64,000 nt of DNA from Bacteroidales bacterium. GTDB lineage: Bacteria; Bacteroidota; Bacteroidia; Bacteroidales; F082. A model generated the notes under the pieces. It had not been told where the DNA came from, made no database searches, and worked only from the letters and a program-made list of their open reading frames with translations. Position numbers and translations under genes: made by a program. The stretch covers positions 186,001 through 250,000 of the forward strand of contig JAKSMU010000001.1 of NCBI GenBank assembly GCA_024400455.1, read 5' to 3'. Shown piece after piece: positions 34,511 through 43,008 of this stretch (positions are counted from its first letter, which is position 1; each line of letters opens with the position of its first letter).

Positions 34511-36015
34511 AGAATACGGTGCTGAAAGTGCGTTTGTGGGGAAAAGAGGTTGGAAGTTTGCGCTGGGATGAACGCAAAGTGGTGGCGTATTTTGCTTATA
34601 GTGAGGAATTTTTAACTTCAGGTTTGAATCCGTTCCCTTTTGTCGCACCTTTGGGCGTGGCGAAATCGTATCTGCCGATTGTCGGCGATAAAAGGAAAAT
34701 ATTTGCAGGATTACCTCCTTTTGTCGCAGATTCATTGCCTGATAATTGGGGAAGCCTCGTGTTTGAACAATGGGCTCAGAATCAAGGATTAAGAAGCAGA
34801 GATATTACGCCACTTGACAAATTGGCATATATTGGAAAAAGAGGCATTGGCGCGTTGGAGTATTTCCCTGAAAGTGATTCGGGATTGGAAGCTGACAATC
34901 TTGCTGTTGATGAATTGGCGCGTTTGGCATGCAAAATCTATGAACAACGTAGCGAGGCGCATATCCTTCCTGAAGAATCATTGACTTTACAGCGACTTTT
35001 TGAGGTCGGAACTTCCGCGGGAGGTCGTCAACCCAAGGCTATCGTTGCCATCAATGAAACGACAAAAGAAATAAGGTCTGGTCAAATTGATGGACTAAAA
35101 GGTTTTGATTATTATATCCTTAAATTTGCCGTTGGCGATGGGTATCCTGCCACGCAAATGGAAATGACATATTATGAGATGGCTTGCAAGGCAGGCCTAC
35201 GAATGATGCCAAGCCGTTTTCTCGAAGTGGAAGGAGAAAAGCATTTCCTGACAAAGCGTTTTGACAGATTTGATGGAAATAAGGTTTTCACGCAGACCCT
35301 TGCTGCCGTAAATCCTGATGCCGTGAGTTACGAAGATTTGTTTGATGTCTGTCGTCGGCTTAAATTGTCGGAAACGGAGATCCGCGAAATGTTCCGTTTC
35401 ATGGTGTTCAATGTGTTCGCGTCGAATACCGATGACCATGTGAAAAACATATCGTTCATAATGAGCGAAAATGGGGAATGGCACATAGCTCCGTTCTACG
35501 ATTTGACTTTCACCGCCGATTTGAATATGCCTGGTGTCCGCTACTTGCATTGCCTTTCTCTGAAAGGGAAATTGGATGGCTTTACGATGCAGGATGTCAA
35601 GTCGTTTGGAGTCGAAAATGGCGTGAAAAACCCATCGGAAATCATTGTGCAGGTTTGCGAAGCTGTCTCTTGTTTCAGGGAATTGGCGTTGAAAAATGGT
35701 GTCCCGTTTATTTGGGTTGATAGGATTGAACAATATTTGTCTTCCATCGTTCCAGAAGAATACAAGGAAAAAATGTCGTCTTGGAAACCCAAGCAGTTTT
35801 CCGAAACGATTAAAGGGCACAGTGTCAGCAATGTGCGCTTCGAAATGTCGGCAAACGGCAATATCCATTTATTGGCTGTGATTGATGGTTTTGAAAGGAA
35901 ATATGTCATCGCACCGAAACGTGCAGCGTTCATGGAAATCATGGAGAAGGGTTTCAACACCATGCCCGACGCACAGAAAATGGAATTTGTGGAACGGATG
36001 ATGATTATGGATTGA
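34507..36015 (+). CDS. hipA: HipA-like serine/threonine kinase toxin
   Basis: The 502-residue protein has an N-terminal HipA domain (LWGKEVGSLRWDE) and ADSLPDNWGSLVFEQW. The HipA-type kinase core follows, with EVGTSAGGRQPKAIVA as ATP loop near 170, TDDHVKN at 308-314 with the catalytic aspartate, and FYDLTFT with the metal aspartate D332. E. coli HipA phosphorylates glutamyl-tRNA synthetase and causes persistence. This one is about 60 residues longer, with an extra C-terminal domain from about 420. The target here is unknown. It lies inside the glycan region, with no mobile-element genes beside it. Confidence 0.88.
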   Translation: MKNTVLKVRLWGKEVGSLRWDERKVVAYFAYSEEFLTSGLNPFPFVAPLGVAKSYLPIVGDKRKIFAGLPPFVADSLPDNWGSLVFEQWAQNQGLRSRDITPLDKLAYIGKRGIGALEYFPESDSGLEADNLAVDELARLACKIYEQRSEAHILPEESLTLQRLFEVGTSAGGRQPKAIVAINETTKEIRSGQIDGLKGFDYYILKFAVGDGYPATQMEMTYYEMACKAGLRMMPSRFLEVEGEKHFLTKRFDRFDGNKVFTQTLAAVNPDAVSYEDLFDVCRRLKLSETEIREMFRFMVFNVFASNTDDHVKNISFIMSENGEWHIAPFYDLTFTADLNMPGVRYLHCLSLKGKLDGFTMQDVKSFGVENGVKNPSEIIVQVCEAVSCFRELALKNGVPFIWVDRIEQYLSSIVPEEYKEKMSSWKPKQFSETIKGHSVSNVRFEMSANGNIHLLAVIDGFERKYVIAPKRAAFMEIMEKGFNTMPDAQKMEFVERMMIMD

Positions 36016-36017
36016 AT

Positions 36018-36740
36018 ATGGATTTCACATTAAAAAAATACCGCGAACTGCTTGTGGCCTTGAAAGACTATGGCGAAATCATTTTACGTCATGATGTTGA
36101 CTTGAAGCCGCAGAATAGTTTGGCAACGGCAAAAATAGAGCACGAGCTCGGTTGGAAAGCCGTGTATTATTTCCGGGCTGTTCCGGAAAGTTGGGACGAA
36201 AACATCATCCGTGAAATTGCCGCTCTTGGTCATGAAATCGGCTATCATTATGAATCGCTTACAACTTGTAATGGCGATATTGATGCTGCTTATCGTGATT
36301 TTTGCTCGAATCTGGAGAAGCTTCGTGACATTGTGCCTGTAAAGAGCATCTGTATGCACGGCAGCCCGAAATCGAAGTGGGATAGCAAGGACATTTGGAA
36401 AAAATATGACTATCACCAACTTGGAATTGAATTTGAACCTTATTTCGATACTGATTTTTCAAAGTTTTTTTATTTGACTGACACAGGGCGGCGATGGGAT
36501 GGCTTCAAGGTGAGCGTGAGAGATAAAATTCCTGGTTTTCAAGATGAATGGATTAAACAAGGTTTGGCTTATCATTCTACGGATGATGTCATTTGTGCGA
36601 TAAAAAACAACACATTACCTCACAATCTTATGTTTACTACCCATCCTCAGCGTTGGACGGACAATTCATTTGAATGGCTTAAGGAACTGTTGTTGCAAAA
36701 CATGAAAAATTGTGTTAAAAGACTTATTGCCGTGAAATAA
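36018..36740 (+). CDS. Polysaccharide deacetylase-like protein
   Basis: The 240-residue protein has a divergent NodB-like pattern: ILRHDVDLKPQNS near residue 22, LGHEIGYHYES near 73, CMHGSPKSKWDS near 115, and TTHPQRWT near 212. The aspartates and histidines fit a metal-dependent deacetylase of the type found in glycan clusters, though the order differs from classical CE4. The ATG at 36018 is two bases after the hipA stop, so it may be transcribed with hipBA or have been part of the glycan operon before hipBA entered. Confidence 0.68.
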   Translation: MDFTLKKYRELLVALKDYGEIILRHDVDLKPQNSLATAKIEHELGWKAVYYFRAVPESWDENIIREIAALGHEIGYHYESLTTCNGDIDAAYRDFCSNLEKLRDIVPVKSICMHGSPKSKWDSKDIWKKYDYHQLGIEFEPYFDTDFSKFFYLTDTGRRWDGFKVSVRDKIPGFQDEWIKQGLAYHSTDDVICAIKNNTLPHNLMFTTHPQRWTDNSFEWLKELLLQNMKNCVKRLIAVK

Positions 36741-36760
36741 AGAATTCCATTTTTTTTGTG

Positions 36761-36768
36761 TATTTTTG
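36761..36768 (+). promoter_or_regulatory. -7 element before wza
   Basis: TATTTTTG matches TAnnTTTG, and GCAAATTC follows. It would give a leader of about 35 bases before the ATG at 36809. The -33 word is weak. Confidence 0.55.
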
Positions 36769-36808
36769 CAAATTCAATTGAAGTAAATCATTTAAACAAA
36801 TACATTGT

Positions 36809-37603
36809 ATGAAACTGATTAAAACATTGTTAATTTTAGCAGGCATCGCAGTCTGCACTAGTTCTTGTGTGTCATCTCGCAAAGTGCGCTATTTGGGCGA
36901 TATGCAGAAATTGGGTGAAGTGAGTGTAGATGGGAAATTCGAGGCCAAAATCAGCCCTTTCGATGAATTGAGAATTTATGTCTTACCTAATGGCGATCCG
37001 GAAGAACAGGAACTGATTAAACCGTTTAATATTTATTCAGGTGGTACGAATAATATGACTAATGCAAACCGAGGCTTGGGCTATTTGGTTGATGTGGATG
37101 GCAATATACAATTCCCTGTCTTTGGAAAGGTGAAAGCGGCTGGATTAACATGCAGAGCCTTACGGGATACAATTGAATATCGCCTGAAAAACGAAGGTTA
37201 CCTTAGCGATCCTTTAGTTGATGTCCGTATCACCAACTTCAAGGTCTTTTTCTTGGGCAGCAACGGCGGTAAGGCCATTACCATCGACAATGAAAGATGC
37301 ACTTTCTTGGAGGCTTTGGCCATGTCGGGCGATTTAAGCCTTTACACCAAAAGAAGCAAAATAGGTGTGGTAAGAGAAAAGGAAGGCAAAATGGTTATCC
37401 ATTATCTCGATCCGCGTTCTTCTGATATCTTTAATGACGAGTTCTTCATCTTGCAACAAAATGACATCATTCTGACGGAAAATATGACCTACGTTTTCTT
37501 CAAGGAATGGATGTCGAATATTAATGTGTTGCTTACTCCTTTGACCACTGCAACTTCGGTTATGGCTGTGGTGCTCGCTATCAAGGCAAGTATTGAAAAG
37601 TAA
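36809..37603 (+). CDS. wza: Wza-like polysaccharide export lipoprotein
   Basis: The 264-residue protein starts with a lipoprotein signal peptide whose lipobox TSSC places the lipidated cysteine at residue 20. The poly_export domain follows (ISPFDELRIYVLP near 49, VDVDGNIQFPVFGKVKAAG near 97), then a SLBB-like region (FFLGSNGGKAITI). A C-terminal hydrophobic stretch from about 240 could cross the outer membrane as in Wza. It is shorter than E. coli Wza (about 380), as in many Bacteroidota. It forms an export operon with wzc and the phosphatase gene. Confidence 0.9.
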   Translation: MKLIKTLLILAGIAVCTSSCVSSRKVRYLGDMQKLGEVSVDGKFEAKISPFDELRIYVLPNGDPEEQELIKPFNIYSGGTNNMTNANRGLGYLVDVDGNIQFPVFGKVKAAGLTCRALRDTIEYRLKNEGYLSDPLVDVRITNFKVFFLGSNGGKAITIDNERCTFLEALAMSGDLSLYTKRSKIGVVREKEGKMVIHYLDPRSSDIFNDEFFILQQNDIILTENMTYVFFKEWMSNINVLLTPLTTATSVMAVVLAIKASIEK

Positions 37604-37643
37604 TCTAATGCAATCGTAGATTTCTTTATTAAAAGTTTGAAAT

Positions 37644-40127
37644 ATGGCAAATGATCCTGTAGAAAACACGAATGTTGAAATGTCTTTCCTTGAGGAGGAC
37701 AATGGGAATGGCATTCAAATCAAAGATATATTGTTTATTATTCTGCGCAATTTGCATTGGTTCCTTTTGTGTGGCCTGATAGGTGCAGGAATTGCTTATT
37801 GGAAGGTCAATGGTGAGGAAAGGGTATATGCAAGTAGCGCCTCCATTATGATTAAGACAGGTGCAACCAGCGGCACCGAGTCAATCCGTTCATCATCCCT
37901 AATGAATCAAATGCTTGGAAATGAGGGCTTGGTTAGTACGATCAATAACGAAATCATCATCCTGAAGTCTGCTACCTTGATGGATTCGGTAGTAAGAAAT
38001 TTAGGATTGAACGTCAGTTATTCCTATAAGACCAAAATAGCGAAACGCAATAAGGCCTTGTATCAAGATAGCCCTGTCTCTGTCGCTTTTGAAAATCTGG
38101 ATGAGAGTGCCTATTATTCCTTTGTCGTTACCCCTAAGGATTCCAAACATTTTATGCTGTCCGACATGAAGGAAAATGCCAAGGGGAAGGAAATGACTCT
38201 TGGTGAGAAGATCATCACGCCTGTCGGAGAAATGGTTGTTTCCGAAAAGTGGAACTACAAAAACTTGATTGGCGTCCCGATTGTCGTCAACGTGGTCCCT
38301 GTTACATCGATGTCGGCTTCGTTGCGCAGCAGGTTGGGTGTTGCAAGAGATAGCGATAAGAACTCCATCCTTAGGCTTCGTATCAGTGACAATTCGGCCT
38401 CGCGTGCCGCTGATGTGCTGAATACTTTAATCACGGTGTATAATAACGATGCTATTGCCGATCAGGAACGTATGCTGGAGTATTCCTATAAGTTTATCAA
38501 TGGCCGTATTGACCAACTCTATGGAGACTTGGATTCGCTGCAGGAACAAGTGGTTGGCTTTAAGGTAGCCAATGTCCTTTTGGATACGAAATCCTTGGGT
38601 GAAGCCGACCTTGCTGCCCGTTCCGCTTCATCGGCGGAGGCCAAAAACCTGCAAGCTAAGATTTCGCGTGTGAACTATGTGTTGGATGCCGCCAATAGTG
38701 TTGCGGATGACCAAATTTTGCCGGTGATGTCCGACATTGGAACAGAAGCCGCAGGGTTGATTGCAAAATACAATGCAAATTCCCAAAAACTTGCGAAATA
38801 TAGGGAATCGGGTGTGACTGAGAATCCTGCAGTGAAGAAACTGATTTCCGACCAGCCGGCCATACTTGCAAATGTCGTTGCAGTATTGGAAAGCGAGTTG
38901 ACTTCTTTGCAGACCCAATTGGATATGGCCAGAAGGGAAGGTTCGGTGGCCACATCAAGAGTTCAGGCTGCTCCGGAAAAGCAAGTGCGTATTGGCTCTG
39001 TCGAAGATATGCGTAAAATCAAGCAGCAGCTTTACCTGACTTTGCTTACTAAGCGTGAGGAAATGCTCCTGAATCGTCCGAAATTTGAAGGTACGGCCAG
39101 AGTGATCGATGCGGCTCAAATCAATAATTCACCTATTGCCCCTAATCCAAAGAAACGAGTTACATCTGGCTTATTGATAGGTCTATTGATACCTGCGGCC
39201 ATCATCTTGTTAATCCGTCTGTTCGATACTACCATCCACGGCCGTGCCGATGTCGAAAAGGCTACGAAGACTCCGTTCTTAGGCGAAATCCCATATAAGA
39301 AAGATTTGGATGAGCATGCCATTGTGGTCAAGGAAAATGGCAGAGACTCGGTGTCGGAGGCGTTCCGATTGGTGCGATCCAATTTGGATTATATGCGCAA
39401 TCGGGAGCAGACCAGTCAGGTTGTGCTGTTCACTTCGTTTATGGTGTCGTCCGGTAAGACGTTCGTCTCTTCCAACCTGGCAACGAGTTTCGCCCTTGGT
39501 AATAAAAAGGTCGTTTTGGTCGACTTGGATATCCGTAAGGGCACCATGAATAAGGTGTTCGGCTTGAAGGCTAAATTCGGCGTGTCGAATTATCTTTCGG
39601 GTAAGACTGATGATGTGGAGGAAATCATACATCATGACTACACGACGAAGAACCTCGACTTGGTGTTCGCAGGCCCAGTGCCGCCAAATCCGGCCGAGTT
39701 GCTGATGGGCGAGCGTTTGGATCAGTTGGTTGACTATTTGAGAGCACATTACGATTATGTATTTCTTGATAATGTTCCTCTTGGCATGGTTGCCGATGCT
39801 GATATTGTGAAGCGTGTCGCCGATACTACTTTGTTTGTGATGAGAGCCGGTACCACTGATAAGCGTTTGCTTAAAGAAGTGGATAAGTTGTATAAGGGTA
39901 ATAAATTCCCGAACCTTTCCATTGTGTTGAATTCTGTGAAATATAAGAAACAGCACGGTTATGGTTATGGCTATGGCTACGGTTATGGCTATGGTTATGG
40001 CTACGGTTACGGTTACGGTTATGGCTATGGTTACGGATATGGTTATGGCAATGAAGAGGAGAATGGAAAGAAACGCCGCCACCATCGCCATCATAAATCA
40101 TCATCGTCATCTGAAGATAAGGATTAA
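37644..40127 (+). CDS. wzc: Wzc-like chain-length regulator and tyrosine autokinase
   Basis: The 827-residue protein has two membrane segments (about 35-53 and 510-532) flanking a periplasmic Wzz domain with coiled coil (about 270-440). A cytoplasmic BY-kinase domain follows, with Walker A SSGKTF around G604-K605-T606, Walker A' VVLVDLDIRKG and Walker B YVFLDNVPLG. The C-terminus is a run of 15 GY dipeptides (residues 772-801), then a KKRRHHRHH and serine-rich tail. Tyrosine clusters at this position are the autophosphorylation sites in the family, but such a regular repeat is unusual. It would control chain length and export together with Wza. Confidence 0.92.
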   Translation: MANDPVENTNVEMSFLEEDNGNGIQIKDILFIILRNLHWFLLCGLIGAGIAYWKVNGEERVYASSASIMIKTGATSGTESIRSSSLMNQMLGNEGLVSTINNEIIILKSATLMDSVVRNLGLNVSYSYKTKIAKRNKALYQDSPVSVAFENLDESAYYSFVVTPKDSKHFMLSDMKENAKGKEMTLGEKIITPVGEMVVSEKWNYKNLIGVPIVVNVVPVTSMSASLRSRLGVARDSDKNSILRLRISDNSASRAADVLNTLITVYNNDAIADQERMLEYSYKFINGRIDQLYGDLDSLQEQVVGFKVANVLLDTKSLGEADLAARSASSAEAKNLQAKISRVNYVLDAANSVADDQILPVMSDIGTEAAGLIAKYNANSQKLAKYRESGVTENPAVKKLISDQPAILANVVAVLESELTSLQTQLDMARREGSVATSRVQAAPEKQVRIGSVEDMRKIKQQLYLTLLTKREEMLLNRPKFEGTARVIDAAQINNSPIAPNPKKRVTSGLLIGLLIPAAIILLIRLFDTTIHGRADVEKATKTPFLGEIPYKKDLDEHAIVVKENGRDSVSEAFRLVRSNLDYMRNREQTSQVVLFTSFMVSSGKTFVSSNLATSFALGNKKVVLVDLDIRKGTMNKVFGLKAKFGVSNYLSGKTDDVEEIIHHDYTTKNLDLVFAGPVPPNPAELLMGERLDQLVDYLRAHYDYVFLDNVPLGMVADADIVKRVADTTLFVMRAGTTDKRLLKEVDKLYKGNKFPNLSIVLNSVKYKKQHGYGYGYGYGYGYGYGYGYGYGYGYGYGYGYGNEEENGKKRRHHRHHKSSSSSEDKD
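39957..40046 (+). repeat. In-frame 6-bp tandem repeat encoding (GY)15
   Basis: Fifteen copies of GGN-TAY in the 3' end of wzc, mostly GGTTAT, GGCTAT and GGTTAC. Codon choice alternates irregularly, so it is not a pure microsatellite. Unit gain or loss by slippage would change the number of tyrosines without a frameshift. Confidence 0.93.
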
Positions 40128-40130
40128 AAC

Positions 40131-40862
40131 ATGTTCGACTTTTTAAAAAAGAAGGCTTTGCCGGCTGATTTCTTTCAAGGTGCATGTGATGTGCATTGCC
40201 ATATCTTGCCTGGTGTTGACGATGGCTTCAAAAATGCCGAAGATTCCATCCAAGCCTTGAAGTTCCTTGAGGAAAAGGGAGTCAGGAAAATGAAACTGAC
40301 GCCTCATTTCATGAAGGAATTTGGCGAAAACACGAAAGATGCGATTGTCCCTTTATTTGAAGAATTCAAAAATAAGGTAAAGGGACAATGCAATATCGAA
40401 TTGCAACTTGCTGCCGAACACATGCTTGACTCAGGTTTCCCTGAACATTTCAAGCGAGGCTTTTTGTCTTTGGATAAGGATAAGAGTCTTGTTTTATGCG
40501 AGACCTCGTACATGATGTGCGATCCAAAGTATTCATCGATGTTGTATGATGTGATGTTGGAAGGTTTTACTCCTGTCATTGCTCATCCAGAACGCTATCA
40601 GTATGCGTCAAAGCAACAATATGAAAGGTGGAAAGAGAAAGACTACCTGTTTCAGCTGAATCTTTTGTCGTTGACGGGGGCATATGGCGGACCAGCTATG
40701 GAAAAATCACATTATATGTTGCAACACAAAATGTATGATTTTGTTGGTTCGGATATGCATCGCTTGGATAATTTCCGGAAGTTTATGCCCAATTTGAAGC
40801 TGAAAACTGATGAAATCGACGAATTGCATCTCTTGCTTGAGAATAATTCAAGGTTGTTTTAA
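40131..40862 (+). CDS. PHP-type tyrosine-protein phosphatase (CpsB/YwqE-like)
   Basis: The 243-residue PHP-fold protein has DVHCHILPGVDDG near residue 20 with the metal histidines H22 and H24, KLTPHF near 62, AHPERY near 150 and the C-terminal GSDMHR motif. CpsB/YwqE enzymes dephosphorylate the tyrosine cluster of Wzc-type kinases. The gene begins three bases after wzc, fitting that role. It is the last gene of the export operon before a strong terminator. Confidence 0.9.
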   Translation: MFDFLKKKALPADFFQGACDVHCHILPGVDDGFKNAEDSIQALKFLEEKGVRKMKLTPHFMKEFGENTKDAIVPLFEEFKNKVKGQCNIELQLAAEHMLDSGFPEHFKRGFLSLDKDKSLVLCETSYMMCDPKYSSMLYDVMLEGFTPVIAHPERYQYASKQQYERWKEKDYLFQLNLLSLTGAYGGPAMEKSHYMLQHKMYDFVGSDMHRLDNFRKFMPNLKLKTDEIDELHLLLENNSRLF

Positions 40863-40880
40863 TTAGAACAGAACAATAAC

Positions 40881-40914
40881 AAAAAATCCCGGTGAGTATT
40901 CATCGGGATTTTTT
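40881..40914. terminator. Bidirectional terminator
   Basis: AAAAAATCCCG pairs with CGGGATTTTTT, with an inner TGA/TCA pair around the loop. It lies between convergent genes (phosphatase gene ending 40862, minus-strand glycosidase-like gene ending 40921) and has T-runs in both directions. Confidence 0.9.
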
Positions 40915-40920
40915 GTTTGT

Positions 40921-42942
40921 TTATGGTAATTTAATCGATAGGCAGTCTCCGTTGGTGATGACTCTGCGCGGCAGGTTGCTGTTGTTGCTGTTTTTTGACG
41001 TGATGATGACGCACACTTTGCGTGCACTGCGACGCTCGATGCGGATGGTGAAGTCATCGCCAAAGGCTTTGACATGACTGAGTGTCATTTCGCTCCATCC
41101 GTCAGGGAGGTGAGGCGTGATTGTGAATGATTTGAAGCCAGTCGGCCGAATGCCGAAGAGTCCTTCGGTGATGACGCGGCAGTACAATCCGCTTTCGGCA
41201 GACAAATGACGCTGTGAGCCTTCAGGATAGGCTTCGATAGGGTAAGGAACATGTTCGCCCAAAAGTCTGCGTTCGGAATAGGCTTGTAAGTGTTGCATGG
41301 CTTCTTCAATGTGGTTCGCACGCAATGCGCCTCGAAGTGCATAAAGCGTCGAACGGTCCCAATAGGTTCCATCTCCCTGTTCGGTAAGCAGACCGTCGTC
41401 GTGCCAAAGCTTATCGCTGAACAAGGCGCTGATGGTGCCGTCGGCTCTGTCAAGAATGTCGACGGTGAGCGGAATGCATATCCAGGACCTCAGTTTGTCG
41501 TTTCCTTTGTAGTATTGGTAGGTGTGGAACCCTTCCAAATCTTTGCCAAAGTGTTTTTCGATCGCATTGCGGAGAGCATCTGCTTGCTTTGAATACTCCG
41601 CTGTGATTTGATTGTCCATGGCAAGGGCTTCGCCAAGATACGATGCGGAAACCAAAGCATCGTAATATAGCGATGAGGTGCATAAGTTGGCGTCTCCGGC
41701 AGGAAAACGGCCTTCCAATTCGTCGCAATCTGATGCAACAACACCATCAGTGTTGAGCTTGCTGTGGCAGTATTCCAGACACCATGTGATGAGCGGCCAT
41801 AATTCTTGTGCTTCTTCTTTGCTGCCTCTTGCAAGGGCGTAGCGGGTGGCACCGTAGGCAATCATGGCAGCATCGCCACGGTCGCCAGCACCATTCCAGA
41901 TGTCGGTGCCTTCGGCAATGATGCTGCTTGGAATTGGATTGTTTTCGTCGTTAATGTAACGTGCGAAATGCCGGAAGGCATTGAGGGCGGAGGCGTTGCC
42001 AATCTCATAGCCTAAAAAAGGGAAGAACGGATTGACATATTCAGCTTGGTCGTTTGCCCAGATGGCTGCATAATAGGCTTCTCCGCCAGGACCATGAAGG
42101 TAGCCGCCTTTGGTCTTGTAGATGCTCTCGGCAGCACGAAGTTTAGCAAAACGGAAAGCCGCATCCAATATGGAATCTGGAGTTTGAAGAATGAGAGATA
42201 GTTCAATCTCGTTGCTAATGAATTGCTGACGCTTCTCTAGTTCCTTGTCAACTGATAAAACGGCTTGGGCTTCTTTTTTGCTTCGGGCTGAGAAACAGAT
42301 CTCAAATTGTTGTGATTCACCAGGCATGACTTCGTATGTGCCTGAATGTTCGATTGTTGCCGTGATGTAATAAGAACCTTCTACGCCTTTGTCGAATGGC
42401 GTGACATATTGTTGTGTGAATCCTGGAATATAAAGCGTTATGGCTTTCTGCGAAAGGTTTTTCACTTTGTAAATCTCACATAAGGCGGGTGCATCGTAAC
42501 TTGGGAAGATGATTCTGGTCATTGCGATGTCGTCGCCGCTTTCGTGATTGGATAAGGTGAAGGCGCTTTCCACAGTAATACTTCCATGAATACTTATGGA
42601 TTGTACTTTTTCTTGTTGCAGCGTTTTGCCGTTAATGCTGAGTAGGGACGGAATGTGGGTGGCGATGCGATGCGTCAGGCTGGCATGTGTGTCGTTGGGA
42701 ATGGTGCGAAGCATGGGGAAGACCAAAGACCTTTCCTCAAAGAAACTTTGGTCGGCATTGACACCATAGCGGATGACTGTTGAAATGTACTGCCCACTCA
42801 TCTCAATGTGGTCGTAGTGGGGGAGTCCAGCTGCAGTAATGTCCCATCTTATCGATCCGTCGTCTTGCAGTGCCCAGCGGTTCTGTGCATTGACAAGTGT
42901 GCAGATGCAGCATGTTATGACAATTGCCAAAAATCGTTTCAT
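40921..42942 (-). CDS. Exported six-hairpin glycosidase-like protein
   Basis: The 673-residue protein has a signal peptide (MKRFLAIVITCCICTLVNA) and an N-terminal beta-sandwich region to about 250. An (alpha/alpha)6 barrel follows, with IWANDQAEYVNPFFPF near 296, IIAEGTDIWNGAGDRGDAAM near 340 and GDGTYWDRSTLYALRGAL near 530. A C-terminal beta domain ends the protein. This is the layout of GH78-like and related six-hairpin glycosidases. I cannot assign the substrate; a rhamnoside or other plant or host glycan linkage is possible. It is probably in one minus-strand operon with the patatin gene 66 bases upstream. Confidence 0.72.
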   Translation of the reverse strand: MKRFLAIVITCCICTLVNAQNRWALQDDGSIRWDITAAGLPHYDHIEMSGQYISTVIRYGVNADQSFFEERSLVFPMLRTIPNDTHASLTHRIATHIPSLLSINGKTLQQEKVQSISIHGSITVESAFTLSNHESGDDIAMTRIIFPSYDAPALCEIYKVKNLSQKAITLYIPGFTQQYVTPFDKGVEGSYYITATIEHSGTYEVMPGESQQFEICFSARSKKEAQAVLSVDKELEKRQQFISNEIELSLILQTPDSILDAAFRFAKLRAAESIYKTKGGYLHGPGGEAYYAAIWANDQAEYVNPFFPFLGYEIGNASALNAFRHFARYINDENNPIPSSIIAEGTDIWNGAGDRGDAAMIAYGATRYALARGSKEEAQELWPLITWCLEYCHSKLNTDGVVASDCDELEGRFPAGDANLCTSSLYYDALVSASYLGEALAMDNQITAEYSKQADALRNAIEKHFGKDLEGFHTYQYYKGNDKLRSWICIPLTVDILDRADGTISALFSDKLWHDDGLLTEQGDGTYWDRSTLYALRGALRANHIEEAMQHLQAYSERRLLGEHVPYPIEAYPEGSQRHLSAESGLYCRVITEGLFGIRPTGFKSFTITPHLPDGWSEMTLSHVKAFGDDFTIRIERRSARKVCVIITSKNSNNSNLPRRVITNGDCLSIKLP

Positions 42943-43008
42943 AATGAATGGTAGTCTGAATTAAATCTGTCGTTTGAATTGGTTTCCAAGCACTTGCTGT
43001 TAGCTTTT

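Noticed and set aside
39279..40094. 271-codon minus-strand frame with alternating ITIAVT repeats
   Set aside because: It is antisense to the wzc kinase domain and its (GY)15 repeat; no start signal or family match.
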